NCBI GenBank assembly: GCA_902781745.1
Contig: CACZKM010000013.1
Span: 1 to 34,139 of the forward strand
DNA: 34,139 nt
Source of the DNA: Oscillospiraceae bacterium
GTDB lineage: Bacteria > Bacillota > Clostridia > Oscillospirales > Oscillospiraceae
Reading direction: 5' to 3'
Shown here: positions 22,619 through 32,453 of the stretch, one piece after another
Numbering within the stretch: the stretch's first letter is position 1
How the letters are laid out: each line of letters begins with the position of its first letter
Program-made: the position numbers and the translations under genes
The notes under the pieces: model-generated
What the model saw: the letters and a program-made list of their open reading frames with translations, nothing else
Database searches by the model: none
Told to the model about the DNA's origin: nothing

Positions 22619-23203
22619 TTACACCAAATTGCCTTTGGTGGAGGGTATTTCGTCGCTTCCGGTAAGGGTCACCGCCTGCTTGAGGGTCCGGGCGGCGGAC
22701 TTGAACACGCCCTCCAAAATGTGGTGGCTGTTCTCCCCCGCCAGTTGGCGGATATGCAGGGTGCAGTTGGCCCGCCGCACAAAGGCCAGCCAGAACTCCT
22801 TGGCCAGCTCCGTGTCAAAGGAGCCCACCTTCTCTGTGGGCAGAGAGACGTCCCAGCAGAGCATCCCCCGGCCGGACAGGTCCACCGCCGAGAGGATCAG
22901 GGCCTCGTCCATGGGAAGGATCGTGTGTCCGTAGCGGGTGACCCCCCGCATCTCCCCCAGGGCCTGGGCAAAGGCGTCCCCCAGGCAGATGCCGATGTCC
23001 TCCACGGAGTGGTGGTCGTCCACCTGGGTGTCGCCGGCACAGGTCACTGCGAGGTCAAAGCCCCCATGTCGGGCAAAGGCGGTGAGCATATGGTCAAAAA
23101 AGCCCACGCCGGTCTGGATGTCGTAGGTCCCGGACCCGTCCAGGTCCAGGGTCAGGGTGATGTCGGTCTCCGCGGTTTTGCGGCTGATCCGGACCTTTCT
23201 CAT
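22619..23203 (-). CDS. hisB: Imidazoleglycerol-phosphate dehydratase (monofunctional)
   Basis: The 194-residue enzyme dehydrates imidazole glycerol phosphate to imidazole acetol phosphate. The two manganese-binding motifs DDHHSVED and NSHHILEG and the FFDHML motif are intact. The N-terminal phosphatase domain of the E. coli HisB fusion is absent, so histidinol phosphate must be dephosphorylated by a protein encoded elsewhere. It overlaps hisC by 4 bp. Confidence 0.97.
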   Translation of the reverse strand: MRKVRISRKTAETDITLTLDLDGSGTYDIQTGVGFFDHMLTAFARHGGFDLAVTCAGDTQVDDHHSVEDIGICLGDAFAQALGEMRGVTRYGHTILPMDEALILSAVDLSGRGMLCWDVSLPTEKVGSFDTELAKEFWLAFVRRANCTLHIRQLAGENSHHILEGVFKSAARTLKQAVTLTGSDEIPSTKGNLV

Positions 23204-24267
23204 AGCAAGCCCTCCTCCTTCAGGATGGTGTTCACCTGGGCCAGAAACGCCGTCATCTCCTCCGGGGCCCCGATGGTCACCCGGTTCCAGTCCGCGATGC
23301 GGGGGTCGGAGAAGTGGCGGATGAGGATGCCCCGGTCCTTGAGCTTCCGGTAGAGGTCTCCCCCGTCCAGGCCGTCCCTTTTGATGAAGACGAAGTTGGC
23401 CTTGGACTCCGGCACGGTAAAGCCCAGGGCCCGGAGCTCCTCTGTCACACGGGTCCTGGTCTCCACGATCTCCGCGGCGTTTTTCCGGAAGTAGTCGTCG
23501 GAATCCACCGCCGCCTCTCCCAGTTTCAGGGTCAGGCGGTTGACGTTGTAGGGGTTGGTGGAGTATTTGATCTTCTCCAGGTCCTGGATGATCCCCCGCC
23601 CCGCCAGGGCGAAGCCCAGCCGGGCCCCAGCCATGGACCGAGACTTGGAATAGGTCATGACCACCAGGAGATTGTCGTACTTGTGGATGAGCCCCGCCGC
23701 GCTCTGGCCGCCGAAGTCCACATAGGCCTCGTCCACCACCACCACATGGTCCGGGTTAGACTCGATGATGGCCTCCACCTCCTTCAAAGGGAGGGCGACG
23801 CCCGTGGGGGCGTTGGGATTGGCCAGGACAGTGAGCCGCCCGGTGTCCTTCAACCGCTCCACCGGCACGGTGAAGTCGTCGTTCAGGTCCACGGTCCTGT
23901 AATCCACACCGTGGAGGTCGCAGAAGACGGGATAAAAGCTATAGGTCAAGGAGGGGAACACCGCCCCGTCCTCGGAAAAGGCCATGAAGGCAAAGTTGAG
24001 GATGTCGTCCGACCCGTTGGACAGGAAGACGTTCTCCGGTCCGCAGCCGTAGAGCTTCGCCAGCTTGGCCCGCAGGGCGGCGCCCTCGGGGTCGGAGTAG
24101 AGCCGCAGGTCGGCCACGTCCTGTTCCGTCAGGGCCGCCAGCACCGCCGGGGAGGGCGGATAGGGGGACTCGTTGGTGTTGAGCTTGATGTACTGCTTGT
24201 CCCGGGGCTGTTCCCCGGGGGTGTAAGCCTCCAGGTCGGAGAATCTGCTGTGAAGAAATGCGCTCAT
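23200..24267 (-). CDS. hisC: Histidinol-phosphate aminotransferase
   Basis: The 355-residue PLP enzyme transaminates imidazole acetol phosphate with glutamate. NPNAPTG (N150 region), VVDEAYVDF (D179) and TYSKSRSMAGARLG with the Schiff-base lysine K208 are the class I/II hallmarks; LNTNESPYPP is the histidinol-phosphate-type N-terminus. It overlaps hisD by 4 bp (ATGA). HisC enzymes in some bacteria also act on aromatic amino acids. Confidence 0.96.
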   Translation of the reverse strand: MSAFLHSRFSDLEAYTPGEQPRDKQYIKLNTNESPYPPSPAVLAALTEQDVADLRLYSDPEGAALRAKLAKLYGCGPENVFLSNGSDDILNFAFMAFSEDGAVFPSLTYSFYPVFCDLHGVDYRTVDLNDDFTVPVERLKDTGRLTVLANPNAPTGVALPLKEVEAIIESNPDHVVVVDEAYVDFGGQSAAGLIHKYDNLLVVMTYSKSRSMAGARLGFALAGRGIIQDLEKIKYSTNPYNVNRLTLKLGEAAVDSDDYFRKNAAEIVETRTRVTEELRALGFTVPESKANFVFIKRDGLDGGDLYRKLKDRGILIRHFSDPRIADWNRVTIGAPEEMTAFLAQVNTILKEEGLL

Positions 24268-25562
24268 TTCTTGTCCTCTCCCACGATGGCCGGGTCGAAG
24301 CGGATATCTACGCTCCGGGCGTGGCCGGTGAGGCCCTCCCGCTTGGCGAAGTGGGACACGGTCTCCTGGGCCCGGCCCAGGGCGTCCCGGGTGTAGTAGA
24401 TGAACTGACTCTTTTTCACGAAGTCGTCCACCGACAGGGGGCTGGAGAACCGGGCGGTGCCGCTGGTGGGCAGGGTGTGGTTGGGCCCGGCGAAGTAGTC
24501 TCCCAGGGCCTCGGGGCAGTTCCGGCCCATGAAGATGGACCCGGCGTTTTTGATCTTATCCAGATAGGAGAAGGGCTCGTCCACGCAGAGCTCCAGGTGC
24601 TCCGGGGCGATCTCGTTGGCAATGTCGATGCCGGTGAGCAGGGTGTCCGCCACGATGATCTTGCCGTTGCTGTCGATGGAGGCCCGGGCGATCTCCGCCC
24701 GCTTGAGCTGGGGAATTTGCTCCTCCAGGGCCGCCTGGACCGCCTCGGCCAGGGCCTGGCTGTCGGTGATGAGCACCGCCGAGGCGTTCTTGTCGTGCTC
24801 GGCCTGGCTGAGCATGTCTGCGGCCACGATCCGGGGGTCGCACTTCTCGTCGGCGATGACCAGGATCTCACTGGGACCCGCCACCATGTCGATGCCCACC
24901 TTGCCAAAGACCTGCTTCTTGGCTTCGGCCACATACTGGTTGCCGGGGCCCACGATTTTGTCCACCTTGGGCACGGACTCGGTGCCGTAGGCCAGGGCGG
25001 CGATGGCCTGGGCCCCGCCCACCCGGAAGACCTTGTCCACGCCGCAGACCTTGGCGGCAGCCAGGATGTTGGGGGGGATCTTCCCGTCCTTGCCGGGGGG
25101 CGTCACCATACAGATCTCCTTCACCCCGGCGATCTTGGCAGGGATGGCGTTCATGAGGACGCTGGAGGGATAGGCGGCGGTGCCGCCGGGGACGTAGAGG
25201 CCCACCCGCTCCAGGGGAAGGACCTTCTGGCCCAGAACGATGCCGTCCTCCTCGTTGACCAAAAAGCTGTTGCGGACCTGCCGCCGGTGGAAGTCCGCGA
25301 TGCGGTCCACCGCCCGGAAAAGGATCTCCACCAGCACGGGGTCCGCCCGGCGGAAGCCCTCCTCCACGTCGCCCATGCCCACCTGTACGGTGGAGATGTC
25401 CGCGCCGTCAAATTCCTTGGTGTATCGCTTCAGTGCCTCGTCGCCGTTCTTCTCCACGTCCTCCAGAATGGCCCGGACGGGTTCTTCTACATTTGCCACC
25501 GGGTCCTCCCGGGCGAAGATGGCCTCCCGTTTGGTCTCGGATTCCTTCAAAATACGGATCAT
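24264..25562 (-). CDS. hisD: Histidinol dehydrogenase
   Basis: The 432-residue zinc enzyme oxidises histidinol to histidine in two NAD-dependent steps. It has [27 protein letters not shown], the HDKNASAVL zinc and active-site region, PEHLEL and [18 protein letters not shown], all conserved in the family, and normal length. The ATG overlaps the hisG stop by 4 bp. Confidence 0.97.
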   Translation of the reverse strand: MIRILKESETKREAIFAREDPVANVEEPVRAILEDVEKNGDEALKRYTKEFDGADISTVQVGMGDVEEGFRRADPVLVEILFRAVDRIADFHRRQVRNSFLVNEEDGIVLGQKVLPLERVGLYVPGGTAAYPSSVLMNAIPAKIAGVKEICMVTPPGKDGKIPPNILAAAKVCGVDKVFRVGGAQAIAALAYGTESVPKVDKIVGPGNQYVAEAKKQVFGKVGIDMVAGPSEILVIADEKCDPRIVAADMLSQAEHDKNASAVLITDSQALAEAVQAALEEQIPQLKRAEIARASIDSNGKIIVADTLLTGIDIANEIAPEHLELCVDEPFSYLDKIKNAGSIFMGRNCPEALGDYFAGPNHTLPTSGTARFSSPLSVDDFVKKSQFIYYTRDALGRAQETVSHFAKREGLTGHARSVDIRFDPAIVGEDKK

Positions 25563-26215
25563 TTTGCCGCTTCCTCCTTTGCCTTGGCTTCTACCTGGGC
25601 CTTCAGATCGTCGTAAAGCCGCTGGATGGACTCATGCTTGAACTGGAAGCTCACTTTATTGGAAATCAGACGGGCGCTGATGGGCACGATGGTCTCGATG
25701 GGAGACAGATCGTTCTCCCGCAGGGTGGTGCCCGTCTCCACAATGTCCACGATCACGTCGGTCAGGTCCAGAATGGGGGCGATCTCAATGGACCCGTGGA
25801 GCCGGATGATGTCGATGTCCCGGCTCCTGGCCCCGTAGTAGGTCCGGGCGATCCGGGGGAATTCCGTGGCCACCCGAAGGGTCCTGTCCGGGTCGTCCCG
25901 GAAGCCGTTGGGGGCGGCCACGCACATCCGGCACTTGCCCACGTTCAGGTCCAGGAGCTCGTAGATGTCCGGCTGGTACTCCAGAAGGATGTCCTTCCCG
26001 GCAACGCCGACGTCGGCGGCCCCCCGCTCCACGTACACCGGCACGTCGGAAGGCTTCACCCAGAAGTACCGCACCCCGGCCTCGGGGTTCTCAAAGATCA
26101 GCTTGCGCTTGGGGTCCAGCAGCTCGTCGCAGGGAAAGCCCGCCTGGGCGAACATCTTGTATACCCGCTCCCCCAGCCGTCCCTTGGGCAGGGCCACGTT
26201 CAGAAACTCGTTCAC
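25559..26215 (-). CDS. hisG: ATP phosphoribosyltransferase, short form
   Basis: The 218-residue enzyme makes phosphoribosyl-ATP, the first committed step. It has LPKGRL at the N-terminus, GAADVGVAGKD, and VDIVETGTTLRENDL for PRPP binding. It lacks the C-terminal ACT-like regulatory domain of the long form, so catalysis and histidine feedback need HisZ, encoded immediately upstream (13-bp gap). Confidence 0.97.
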   Translation of the reverse strand: MNEFLNVALPKGRLGERVYKMFAQAGFPCDELLDPKRKLIFENPEAGVRYFWVKPSDVPVYVERGAADVGVAGKDILLEYQPDIYELLDLNVGKCRMCVAAPNGFRDDPDRTLRVATEFPRIARTYYGARSRDIDIIRLHGSIEIAPILDLTDVIVDIVETGTTLRENDLSPIETIVPISARLISNKVSFQFKHESIQRLYDDLKAQVEAKAKEEAAK

Positions 26216-26228
26216 GGTCTTTCCCTCC

Positions 26229-27326
26229 TTACGCTCTCAGGTCGATGGTCTCGCCCACGGTGAGGCCATCGGCGGATCTCCTTGCCAGGACCCGCCTGCC
26301 GCTGCCGGTGAGCTGGTCCACCTGCCGGGTGAGCTCTCCCAGGTCGGTACCCTCGTTGTAGAGCACCAGCACGTCGGCGTCCAGCCCTGTTCCGGCGGGG
26401 CCCAGGCGCTCCAGCTCGTTGAGGTAGATGGCAAAGCCGATGGCCCCGCACTTTTTTCCCATCTTCTCCGCCATGCCGTCGTACTGCCCGCCGGAGAGGA
26501 CCCCGGCGGCCAGACCCTGGAGGAAGCCCCGGAAAACGATGCCGCTGTAGTAGCGCATATCCCCCTCCACGGAGAAGTCCAGGTAGACCCTGCTCTCCAG
26601 GCCGTTGGCCTTCAGAAGGTCGCACAGGGCCCGGAGCTCCTCCCAGGCCTCCCGGGTCTTTTTGCCTCCCACGCACAGAGGGGCAAGTTCTCCCAGGACC
26701 CTGTCCATGGGACCGTAGGTGGTCACCAGCTTCTCCAGCAGGGACTGGACAGTGCCGCTGAGGCCCCGGTCCCTGCAGAAGGCGGCCAGGGCGGCCATGT
26801 TCTTCTCCCGGACCGCTGAGAGGACCTCGCCGTAGTCTGCCGGGTCCACCCCCGCCGCCTCCATGAAGCCGGAGACCAGCCCCATGTGAGAGATGTTCAG
26901 GATGTAGGCCGGATGGATGGAAGCCAGGCTGGCCACCGCCAGGGCGATGACCTCGTAGATGTGGTAGAGGTCCAGGTCCCCGATGCACTCCAGGCCGGTC
27001 TGCATGATTTCCTGGAAGGTCTCGCCGCTCTTGTCGGTGCGGTAGACGTTCTCGTTGTAGTAGACCTTCCGGGGGCCGGGCTCCTCGGGCCGGGTGTTCT
27101 TCAGGATGGAGAGGGTCACGTCCGGCTTGAGGGCCATGAGGGTCCCCCGGGCGTCGGTGAAGGTGATCATCCGGTCGCTGACCAGGAAGTCCTTGTTGCG
27201 TACATAGAGGTCGTAGGCCTCGAATTTGCTCATTTTGAACCGGCGGTAACCGTACTTTTCATACAGGCCCCGCAGGCGGTAGATGGTCTGCTCCCCGCTG
27301 CGGAGGATGCTCCAGTCAAAGTCCAT
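26229..27326 (-). CDS. hisZ: ATP phosphoribosyltransferase regulatory subunit
   Basis: The 365-residue paralogue of histidyl-tRNA synthetase forms the octameric complex with short HisG and carries histidine feedback. It has class II synthetase motif-2-like YYNENVYR and GGQYDGM (from the synthetase GGRYDGL), but no anticodon-binding domain. It is the first gene of the operon, with GAAAGGGG before the ATG. Confidence 0.93.
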   Translation of the reverse strand: MDFDWSILRSGEQTIYRLRGLYEKYGYRRFKMSKFEAYDLYVRNKDFLVSDRMITFTDARGTLMALKPDVTLSILKNTRPEEPGPRKVYYNENVYRTDKSGETFQEIMQTGLECIGDLDLYHIYEVIALAVASLASIHPAYILNISHMGLVSGFMEAAGVDPADYGEVLSAVREKNMAALAAFCRDRGLSGTVQSLLEKLVTTYGPMDRVLGELAPLCVGGKKTREAWEELRALCDLLKANGLESRVYLDFSVEGDMRYYSGIVFRGFLQGLAAGVLSGGQYDGMAEKMGKKCGAIGFAIYLNELERLGPAGTGLDADVLVLYNEGTDLGELTRQVDQLTGSGRRVLARRSADGLTVGETIDLRA

Positions 27327-27358
27327 GGGTCTTGCCCCTTTCGTGAAATAACTGTAAT

Positions 27359-27387
27359 ATAGTACAGCGGTTTTCGGAAAACGTCAA
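27359..27387 (-). promoter_or_regulatory. Promoter of histidine operon
   Basis: On the minus strand TTGACG (27382-27387), 17 bp, TACTAT (27359-27364), with a leader of about 25 nt. No T-box or histidine leader peptide fits in such a short leader, so control must act at initiation. Confidence 0.8.
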
Positions 27388-27404
27388 CCGCCGGTTTCTG
27401 TCTG

Positions 27405-27434
27405 TTTAGTATAGTAGCACGCTACTACGCTAAA
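27405..27434. promoter_or_regulatory. Palindromic operator candidate upstream of his promoter
   Basis: Core TAGTAGC-ac-GCTACTA (27412-27418, 27421-27427) is flanked by a second pair, TTTAG/CTAAA (27405-27409, 27430-27434). It lies 25 bp upstream of the his -35 and about 100 bp from the leu promoter. The CTA-type half-sites look like TrpR-superfamily operators; the YerC/HisR-type regulator of Gram-positive his genes is a candidate, from memory, not proven. Confidence 0.6.
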
Positions 27435-27528
27435 GTAAAGAGAAACTTTATTTGCGCGCTCTTTTCGGACGCAAAAAAAATCGTGGCGATCCCGGGGTGG
27501 TTTTGTGCAGTTTTTCCGTCGGTTTTCA

Positions 27529-27558
27529 TTGACAAACCGCCCCCGTTTCCGCTATTCT
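27529..27558 (+). promoter_or_regulatory. Promoter of leucine operon
   Basis: Consensus TTGACA (27529-27534), 18 bp, TATTCT (27553-27558). Transcription should start near 27565, just before the T-box. Confidence 0.75.
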
Positions 27559-27574
27559 ATCTTTAATCTGTAAA

Positions 27575-27777
27575 TATCGTTGCATGATGACGGGAATAAG
27601 TCGGATCATCCTCCATCCCAGAGAGCGGCCGCGTTGGTGAAAGGCCGTATGGCGGGTCCTGGCGTCTCACCCCCGAGTGCGTTTCTTGAGCGGGCGCCCC
27701 CGGGCGTCAATAAGAGTGGTACCGCGGATGCTGCTGCAGCCTTCGTCTCTTAGTGAAAGGAGACGGAGGTCTTTTTG
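27575..27777 (+). promoter_or_regulatory. T-box leader with leucine specifier (CUC)
   Basis: The leader has the stem I AGAGAGC loop (27620-27626), the GGTGAAA-type loop (about 27635-27641), the specifier segment GTCTCACC with CTC at 27666-27668, and the T-box AAGAGTGGTACCGCGG (27712-27727). UGGU (27717-27720) would pair with an uncharged tRNA ending ACCA, consistent with tRNA-Leu discriminator A. TAAGAG (27711-27716) can pair with CTCTTA (27747-27752) to form the antiterminator. Uncharged tRNA-Leu thus switches on the leu operon. Confidence 0.93.
27740..27777 (+). terminator. T-box attenuator terminator
   Basis: CCTTCGTCTC (27740-27749) pairs with GAGACGGAGG (27760-27769), followed by TCTTTTTG. 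It overlaps the antiterminator's 3' strand (27747-27752), so the two folds exclude each other. Confidence 0.9.
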
Positions 27778-27811
27778 TACCTCCGTCGGAATCGAAAGGA
27801 ATGACCGTGCT

Positions 27812-29503
27812 ATGAAGAATTTTGACAAGTATCGCCCCGGATACTATCTCCCCCCCGAGCCCTCCAACGACTGGGTGAAGAAGGAGCGCCTGACCCAGGC
27901 CCCCGACTGGTGCAGCGTGGACCTGCGGGACGGCAACCAGGCCCTTATCACCCCCATGAGCCTGGAGGAGAAGATCGAGTTTTACAAGCTCCTGCTGAAG
28001 CTGGGCTTCAAGGAGATCGAGGTGGGCTTCCCCGCCGCCTCGGAGACCGAGTACACCTTCCTGCGGACCATCATCCAGGAGGGCCTGGTCCCCGATGACG
28101 TGACCATCCAGGTCCTCACCCAGTCCCGGCCCCACATCATCAAGAAGACCTTCGAGTCCATCAAGGGCGTGAAGAACGTGGTGGTCCACCTGTACAACTC
28201 CACCTCCTTCGCCCAGCGGCAGCAGGTCTTCCGCATGAGCGAGGACGAGATCGTGGAGATCGCCGTCTCCGGAGCGAAGCTCTTTGACGACTACGCCGCC
28301 AAAATGCCCGAAACCAACTTCCGCTTCGAGTACTCCCCCGAGAGCTTCACCGGCACGGAGATCGAGTTTGCCGAGCGCATCTGCAACGCCGTCATCGACG
28401 TGTGGAAGCCCCGGCCGGACCGGAAGGTCATCATCAACCTGCCCTCCACCGTGGAGATGTCCATGCCCCACGTCTACGCCTCCCAGATCGAGTACATGAG
28501 CAAGCATCTTCATGACCGGGAGAACGTCATCCTGTCCATCCACCCCCACAACGACCGGGGCACCGCCGTGGCCGCCGCGGAGCTGGCCCTCCTGGCCGGG
28601 GGCGACCGCATCGAGGGCACCCTCTTCGGCAACGGCGAACGGACGGGCAACGTGGACATCATCACCCTGGCCATGAACCTCTTCACCCACGGGGTGGACC
28701 CCAATCTGGACTTCTCCGATATGCCCGCCATCGTGGAGTTTTATGAGAAGATCACCGGCATGCACGTGGGCTATCGCCAGCCCTACTCCGGCCACCTGGT
28801 CTTCGCCGCCTTCTCCGGCTCCCACCAGGACGCCATTTCCAAGGGCATGAAGTTCCGGGAGGAGACCGGCGAGCACCGCTGGACCGTCCCCTACCTCCCC
28901 CTGGACCCCCACGACGTGAACCGGGAGTACGAGACCGACGTCATCCGCATCAACAGCCAGTCCGGCAAGGGCGGCATCTCCTACGTGCTGGAGCACAACT
29001 TCGGCTACTCCCTCCCCAAGGAGATGGCCGCCGAGGTGGGCTACTTCATCAAGGATATTTCCGACCACGCCCACAAGGAGCTCACCCCCGACGAGATCCT
29101 GGTGGCCTTCTGCCACGAGTATCAGAACAAGGACGAGCCCATCGCCCTGGAGGACGTCACCTGGATCCGGGAGGGCGGCTCTACCGTGGCCGACGCTACC
29201 CTCATCATCGCCGGGAAGACCTTCTACCTCAGCGCCCGGGGCAACGGCCCCCTGGACGCCGTCAGCAACCTGCTGAAGATCGCCAACCCCAACATCAAGT
29301 ATCAGTTCATCGACTATGAGGAGCACGCCCTTCGGGGCGACTCCGACGCCCAGGCCTCGGCCTACGTGGTCATCGCCGACGACGAGGGCCGCCGTTACTG
29401 GGGCGTCGGGGTGGACAACGACATCACCATGGCCTCGGTCCACGCCCTCATCACCGCCATCAACCGCGAGAACAAGGTCAAGCAGTTCATTCCCACCGTC
29501 TGA
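27812..29503 (+). CDS. leuA: 2-isopropylmalate synthase (long, LeuA2 type)
   Basis: The 563-residue enzyme condenses acetyl-CoA with 2-ketoisovalerate, the first leucine-specific step. The TIM barrel has SVDLRDGNQAL (metal Asp) and SIHPHNDRGTA (metal His), plus GNGERTGNVD. The C-terminal part (about 440-563) is the leucine-binding allosteric domain. The Glu-Pro-Ser-Asn-Asp-Trp N-terminus and length fit the type-2 group. ATG 27812 is the start; GAAAGGA lies 11 bp upstream. A 4-codon frame from ATG 27801 overlaps it. Confidence 0.96.
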   Translation: MKNFDKYRPGYYLPPEPSNDWVKKERLTQAPDWCSVDLRDGNQALITPMSLEEKIEFYKLLLKLGFKEIEVGFPAASETEYTFLRTIIQEGLVPDDVTIQVLTQSRPHIIKKTFESIKGVKNVVVHLYNSTSFAQRQQVFRMSEDEIVEIAVSGAKLFDDYAAKMPETNFRFEYSPESFTGTEIEFAERICNAVIDVWKPRPDRKVIINLPSTVEMSMPHVYASQIEYMSKHLHDRENVILSIHPHNDRGTAVAAAELALLAGGDRIEGTLFGNGERTGNVDIITLAMNLFTHGVDPNLDFSDMPAIVEFYEKITGMHVGYRQPYSGHLVFAAFSGSHQDAISKGMKFREETGEHRWTVPYLPLDPHDVNREYETDVIRINSQSGKGGISYVLEHNFGYSLPKEMAAEVGYFIKDISDHAHKELTPDEILVAFCHEYQNKDEPIALEDVTWIREGGSTVADATLIIAGKTFYLSARGNGPLDAVSNLLKIANPNIKYQFIDYEEHALRGDSDAQASAYVVIADDEGRRYWGVGVDNDITMASVHALITAINRENKVKQFIPTV

Positions 29504-29521
29504 GAAAAGGAGGCACACCCT

Positions 29522-30781
29522 ATGGGCATGACAATGACGCAGAAGATATTAGCCGCCCACGCCGGGCTCCCCGAGGTCAAGGCCGGGCAGCTCATCCGGG
29601 CCAAGCTGGACATGGTCCTGGGCAACGACATCACCTCCCCCGTGGCCATCCGGGAGTTTGAGGCCCAGGGCTTCACCGGGGTCTTCGACAAGAGCAAAAT
29701 TTCCATGGTCATGGACCACTTCACCCCCAACAAGGACATCAAGGCCGCGGAGCAGTGCCTCCAGTGCCGGACCTTCGCTCACCGCTTCGACATCGACAAC
29801 TTCTACGACGTGGGCCAGATGGGCGTGGAGCACGCCCTCCTGCCGGAAAAGGGCCTGGTGTGCGCTGGGGAATGTATCATCGGGGCCGACTCCCATACCT
29901 GCACCTACGGCGCCCTGGGGGCCTTCTCCACCGGTGTGGGCTCCACCGACATGGCCGCCGGCATGGCCACCGGCGAGACCTGGTTCAAGGTCCCTGAGGC
30001 CATCCAGGTCAAACTCACCGGAAAGCTCCAGCCCATGGTCAGCGGCAAGGACGTGATCCTCCACCTCATCGGCCTCATCGGCGTGGACGGGGCCCTGTAC
30101 CAGAGCCTGGAATACACCGGCGAGGGAGTCAAGTCCCTGTCCATGGACGACCGGCTGTGCATCGCCAATATGTCCATCGAGGCCGGGGCCAAGAACGGCA
30201 TCTTCCCCGTGGACGAGATCACCGAGGCCTACATGAAGGGCCGGGTGGACCGCCCCTGGACCGCCTACGCCGCCGACCCCGACGCGGAGTATACCCGCAC
30301 CGTGGAGATCGACCTGAACACCGTGGAGCCCACGGTCTCCTTCCCCCACCTGCCGGAGAACGCCCACCCCATCTCCGACGTGGGCGATATCGCCATCGAC
30401 CAGGTCATCATCGGCTCCTGCACCAACGGGCGGCTGGAGGACATGGCCATCGCCGCCGAGATTTTGAAGGGCCGGAAGGTGGACCCCAACGTCCGGTGCA
30501 TCGTCATGCCCGCCACCCAGCAGATCTTTAAGGACTGCATCGAAAAGGGCTACATGACCACCTTCATCGACGCCGGCTGCGCCGTGTCCACCCCCACCTG
30601 CGGCCCCTGTCTGGGGGGACACATGGGGGTCATGGCCAACGGCGAAAAGTGCGTAGCCACCACCAACCGGAATTTCGTGGGCCGCATGGGCGGCATCACC
30701 TCGGAAATCTATCTGGCGAGCCCCGCCGTGGCGGCGGCCTCCGCCATCGCCGGCAAGATCGCGGACCCGCGCAAGCTGTAA
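29522..30781 (+). CDS. leuC: 3-isopropylmalate dehydratase large subunit
   Basis: The 419-residue aconitase-type subunit isomerises 2- to 3-isopropylmalate with LeuD. 4Fe-4S ligands are seen in IGSCTNGR and in [11 protein letters not shown] (CxxC). The length (about 420 rather than 465) fits the archaeal/clostridial-type LeuC. AAGGAGG lies 9 bp before the ATG, and it is 18 bp after leuA. Confidence 0.96.
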   Translation: MGMTMTQKILAAHAGLPEVKAGQLIRAKLDMVLGNDITSPVAIREFEAQGFTGVFDKSKISMVMDHFTPNKDIKAAEQCLQCRTFAHRFDIDNFYDVGQMGVEHALLPEKGLVCAGECIIGADSHTCTYGALGAFSTGVGSTDMAAGMATGETWFKVPEAIQVKLTGKLQPMVSGKDVILHLIGLIGVDGALYQSLEYTGEGVKSLSMDDRLCIANMSIEAGAKNGIFPVDEITEAYMKGRVDRPWTAYAADPDAEYTRTVEIDLNTVEPTVSFPHLPENAHPISDVGDIAIDQVIIGSCTNGRLEDMAIAAEILKGRKVDPNVRCIVMPATQQIFKDCIEKGYMTTFIDAGCAVSTPTCGPCLGGHMGVMANGEKCVATTNRNFVGRMGGITSEIYLASPAVAAASAIAGKIADPRKL

Positions 30782-30796
30782 CAGGGAGGGAATACC

Positions 30797-31291
30797 ATGA
30801 ACGCAAAAGGATTCGTCCACAAGTACGGCGACAACGTCGATACCGACGTCATCATCCCCGCCCGCTATCTGAACATCGCGGACAAAAAGGAACTGGCCAC
30901 CCACTGCATGGAGGACATCGACACCGAGTTCGTCAAGGTAGTCAAGGGCGGCGACGTGATGGTGGGAGGCTTCAACTTCGGCTGCGGCTCCTCCCGGGAG
31001 CACGCCCCCATGGTCATCAAGGAATCCGGCATCTCCTGCGTCATTGCCAAGACCTTCGCCCGGATCTTCTACCGCAACGCCATCAACATTGGCCTGGCGA
31101 TTTTAGAATGCCCCGAGGCCAGCGAGAAGATCGAGGCCGGGGACGAGGTTGCCATCGACTTTGACACCGGCGTCATCACCAACGTCACCAAAAACGAGAC
31201 CTATCAGGCCAACCCCTTCCCGGAGTTCATCAAGGAGATCATCCAGGCCGGGGGGCTCATGGCCTCCATCAAGGAAAGACAGGGGGGCTGA
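30797..31291 (+). CDS. leuD: 3-isopropylmalate dehydratase small subunit
   Basis: The 164-residue swivel-domain subunit partners Leu[13 protein letters not shown] at the N-terminus, [15 protein letters not shown] and [11 protein letters not shown] are the family signatures. Its short length matches the compact LeuC. GGGAGG precedes the ATG, 15 bp after leuC. Confidence 0.96.
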   Translation: MNAKGFVHKYGDNVDTDVIIPARYLNIADKKELATHCMEDIDTEFVKVVKGGDVMVGGFNFGCGSSREHAPMVIKESGISCVIAKTFARIFYRNAINIGLAILECPEASEKIEAGDEVAIDFDTGVITNVTKNETYQANPFPEFIKEIIQAGGLMASIKERQGG

Positions 31292-31294
31292 GCC

Positions 31295-32365
31295 ATGGAA
31301 TACAAGATCGCGGTCATCCCCGGCGACGGCATCGGGCCGGACATCATCGAGCAGGCCCTGCTGGTGCTGCATAAAGTGGGCGACAGGTTCGGCCACACCT
31401 TTACCTGCCAGACCGTTCTGGCCGGCGGCGCGGCCATCGACGCCACGGGCAACTGCCTGCCCCAGGAGACCATCGACGTGTGCAAGGCCGCCGACGCGGT
31501 GCTGCTGGGCGCCGTAGGCGGTCCCAAGTGGGACGGTCTTCCCGGGGACCAGCGTCCCGAGCGGGCCCTGCTGGGCATCCGGAAGGAGCTGGGCCTTTTC
31601 GCCAACCTGCGGCCTGCCATGATCTTCCCGGAGCTGGCCGACGCCTCCCCCCTGAAGGCTGAAATCCTCGAAGGGGGCCTGGATATCCTGGTGGTCCGGG
31701 AGCTCACCGGCGGCATCTACTTCGGGGAGCGCGGCACCAGGGAAACCGACATGGGCCCCGCCGCCTATGACGTGGAGATGTACTCTGAGGGCGAGGTCCG
31801 CCGCATCGCCAAGGTGGCCTTCGACATGGCCATGAAGCGGAACAAGCATGTCACCAGCGTGGACAAGGCCAACGTCCTGGACTCCTCCCGCCTGTGGCGG
31901 CGGGTGGTCACTGAGGTGTCCAAGGACTATCCCGAGGTCAAGCTGGACCACCTGTATGTGGACAACGCCGCCATGCAACTGGTCCGGAACCCCCGGCAGT
32001 TCGACGTCATCGTCACCAGCAACATCTTCGGGGACATCCTCTCCGACGAGGCCAGCCAGATCACCGGCTCCATCGGGATGCTGCCCTCCGCCTCCCTGGC
32101 CACGGGCAACTTCGGGATGTACGAGCCCATCCATGGCTCCGCCCCGGACATCGCCGGCCAGGACAAGGCCAACCCCGCCGCCACCATCCTCTCCGTGGGG
32201 ATGCTGCTGCGGTACACCCTGGGCCTGTCCGCCGAGGCCGACGCCGTGGAGAACGCCGTCCGGGCTGTGCTGGCGGACAACATCCGCACCCCCGACCTGT
32301 ACACCGGCTCCGAGACCCTGGTGGGCACCGCCGAGATGGGCCGCCGGATCGCGGAGAAGATCTGA
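31295..32365 (+). CDS. leuB: 3-isopropylmalate dehydrogenase
   Basis: The 356-residue NAD-dependent enzyme decarboxylates 3-isopropylmalate to 2-ketoisocaproate. GDGIGPDI, the [22 protein letters not shown] substrate region, [23 protein letters not shown] and [12 protein letters not shown] (metal Asps) are intact. It starts three bases after leuD with GGGGGG before the ATG, and it ends the operon. Confidence 0.96.
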   Translation: MEYKIAVIPGDGIGPDIIEQALLVLHKVGDRFGHTFTCQTVLAGGAAIDATGNCLPQETIDVCKAADAVLLGAVGGPKWDGLPGDQRPERALLGIRKELGLFANLRPAMIFPELADASPLKAEILEGGLDILVVRELTGGIYFGERGTRETDMGPAAYDVEMYSEGEVRRIAKVAFDMAMKRNKHVTSVDKANVLDSSRLWRRVVTEVSKDYPEVKLDHLYVDNAAMQLVRNPRQFDVIVTSNIFGDILSDEASQITGSIGMLPSASLATGNFGMYEPIHGSAPDIAGQDKANPAATILSVGMLLRYTLGLSAEADAVENAVRAVLADNIRTPDLYTGSETLVGTAEMGRRIAEKI

Positions 32366-32390
32366 CCCGGCTTTGCCCATAAAACAGCTC

Positions 32391-32427
32391 ACCCCAGAGA
32401 GGCCGCGCCTCTCTGGGGTTGTGTTTT
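32391..32427 (+). terminator. Intrinsic terminator of leucine operon
   Basis: ACCCCAGAGAGG/CCTCTCTGGGGT (32391-32402 and 32408-32419), a perfect 12-bp stem, is followed by TGTGTTTT. Confidence 0.9.
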
Positions 32428-32453
32428 GGAACAAACATGAAGGAGGAACCCAC

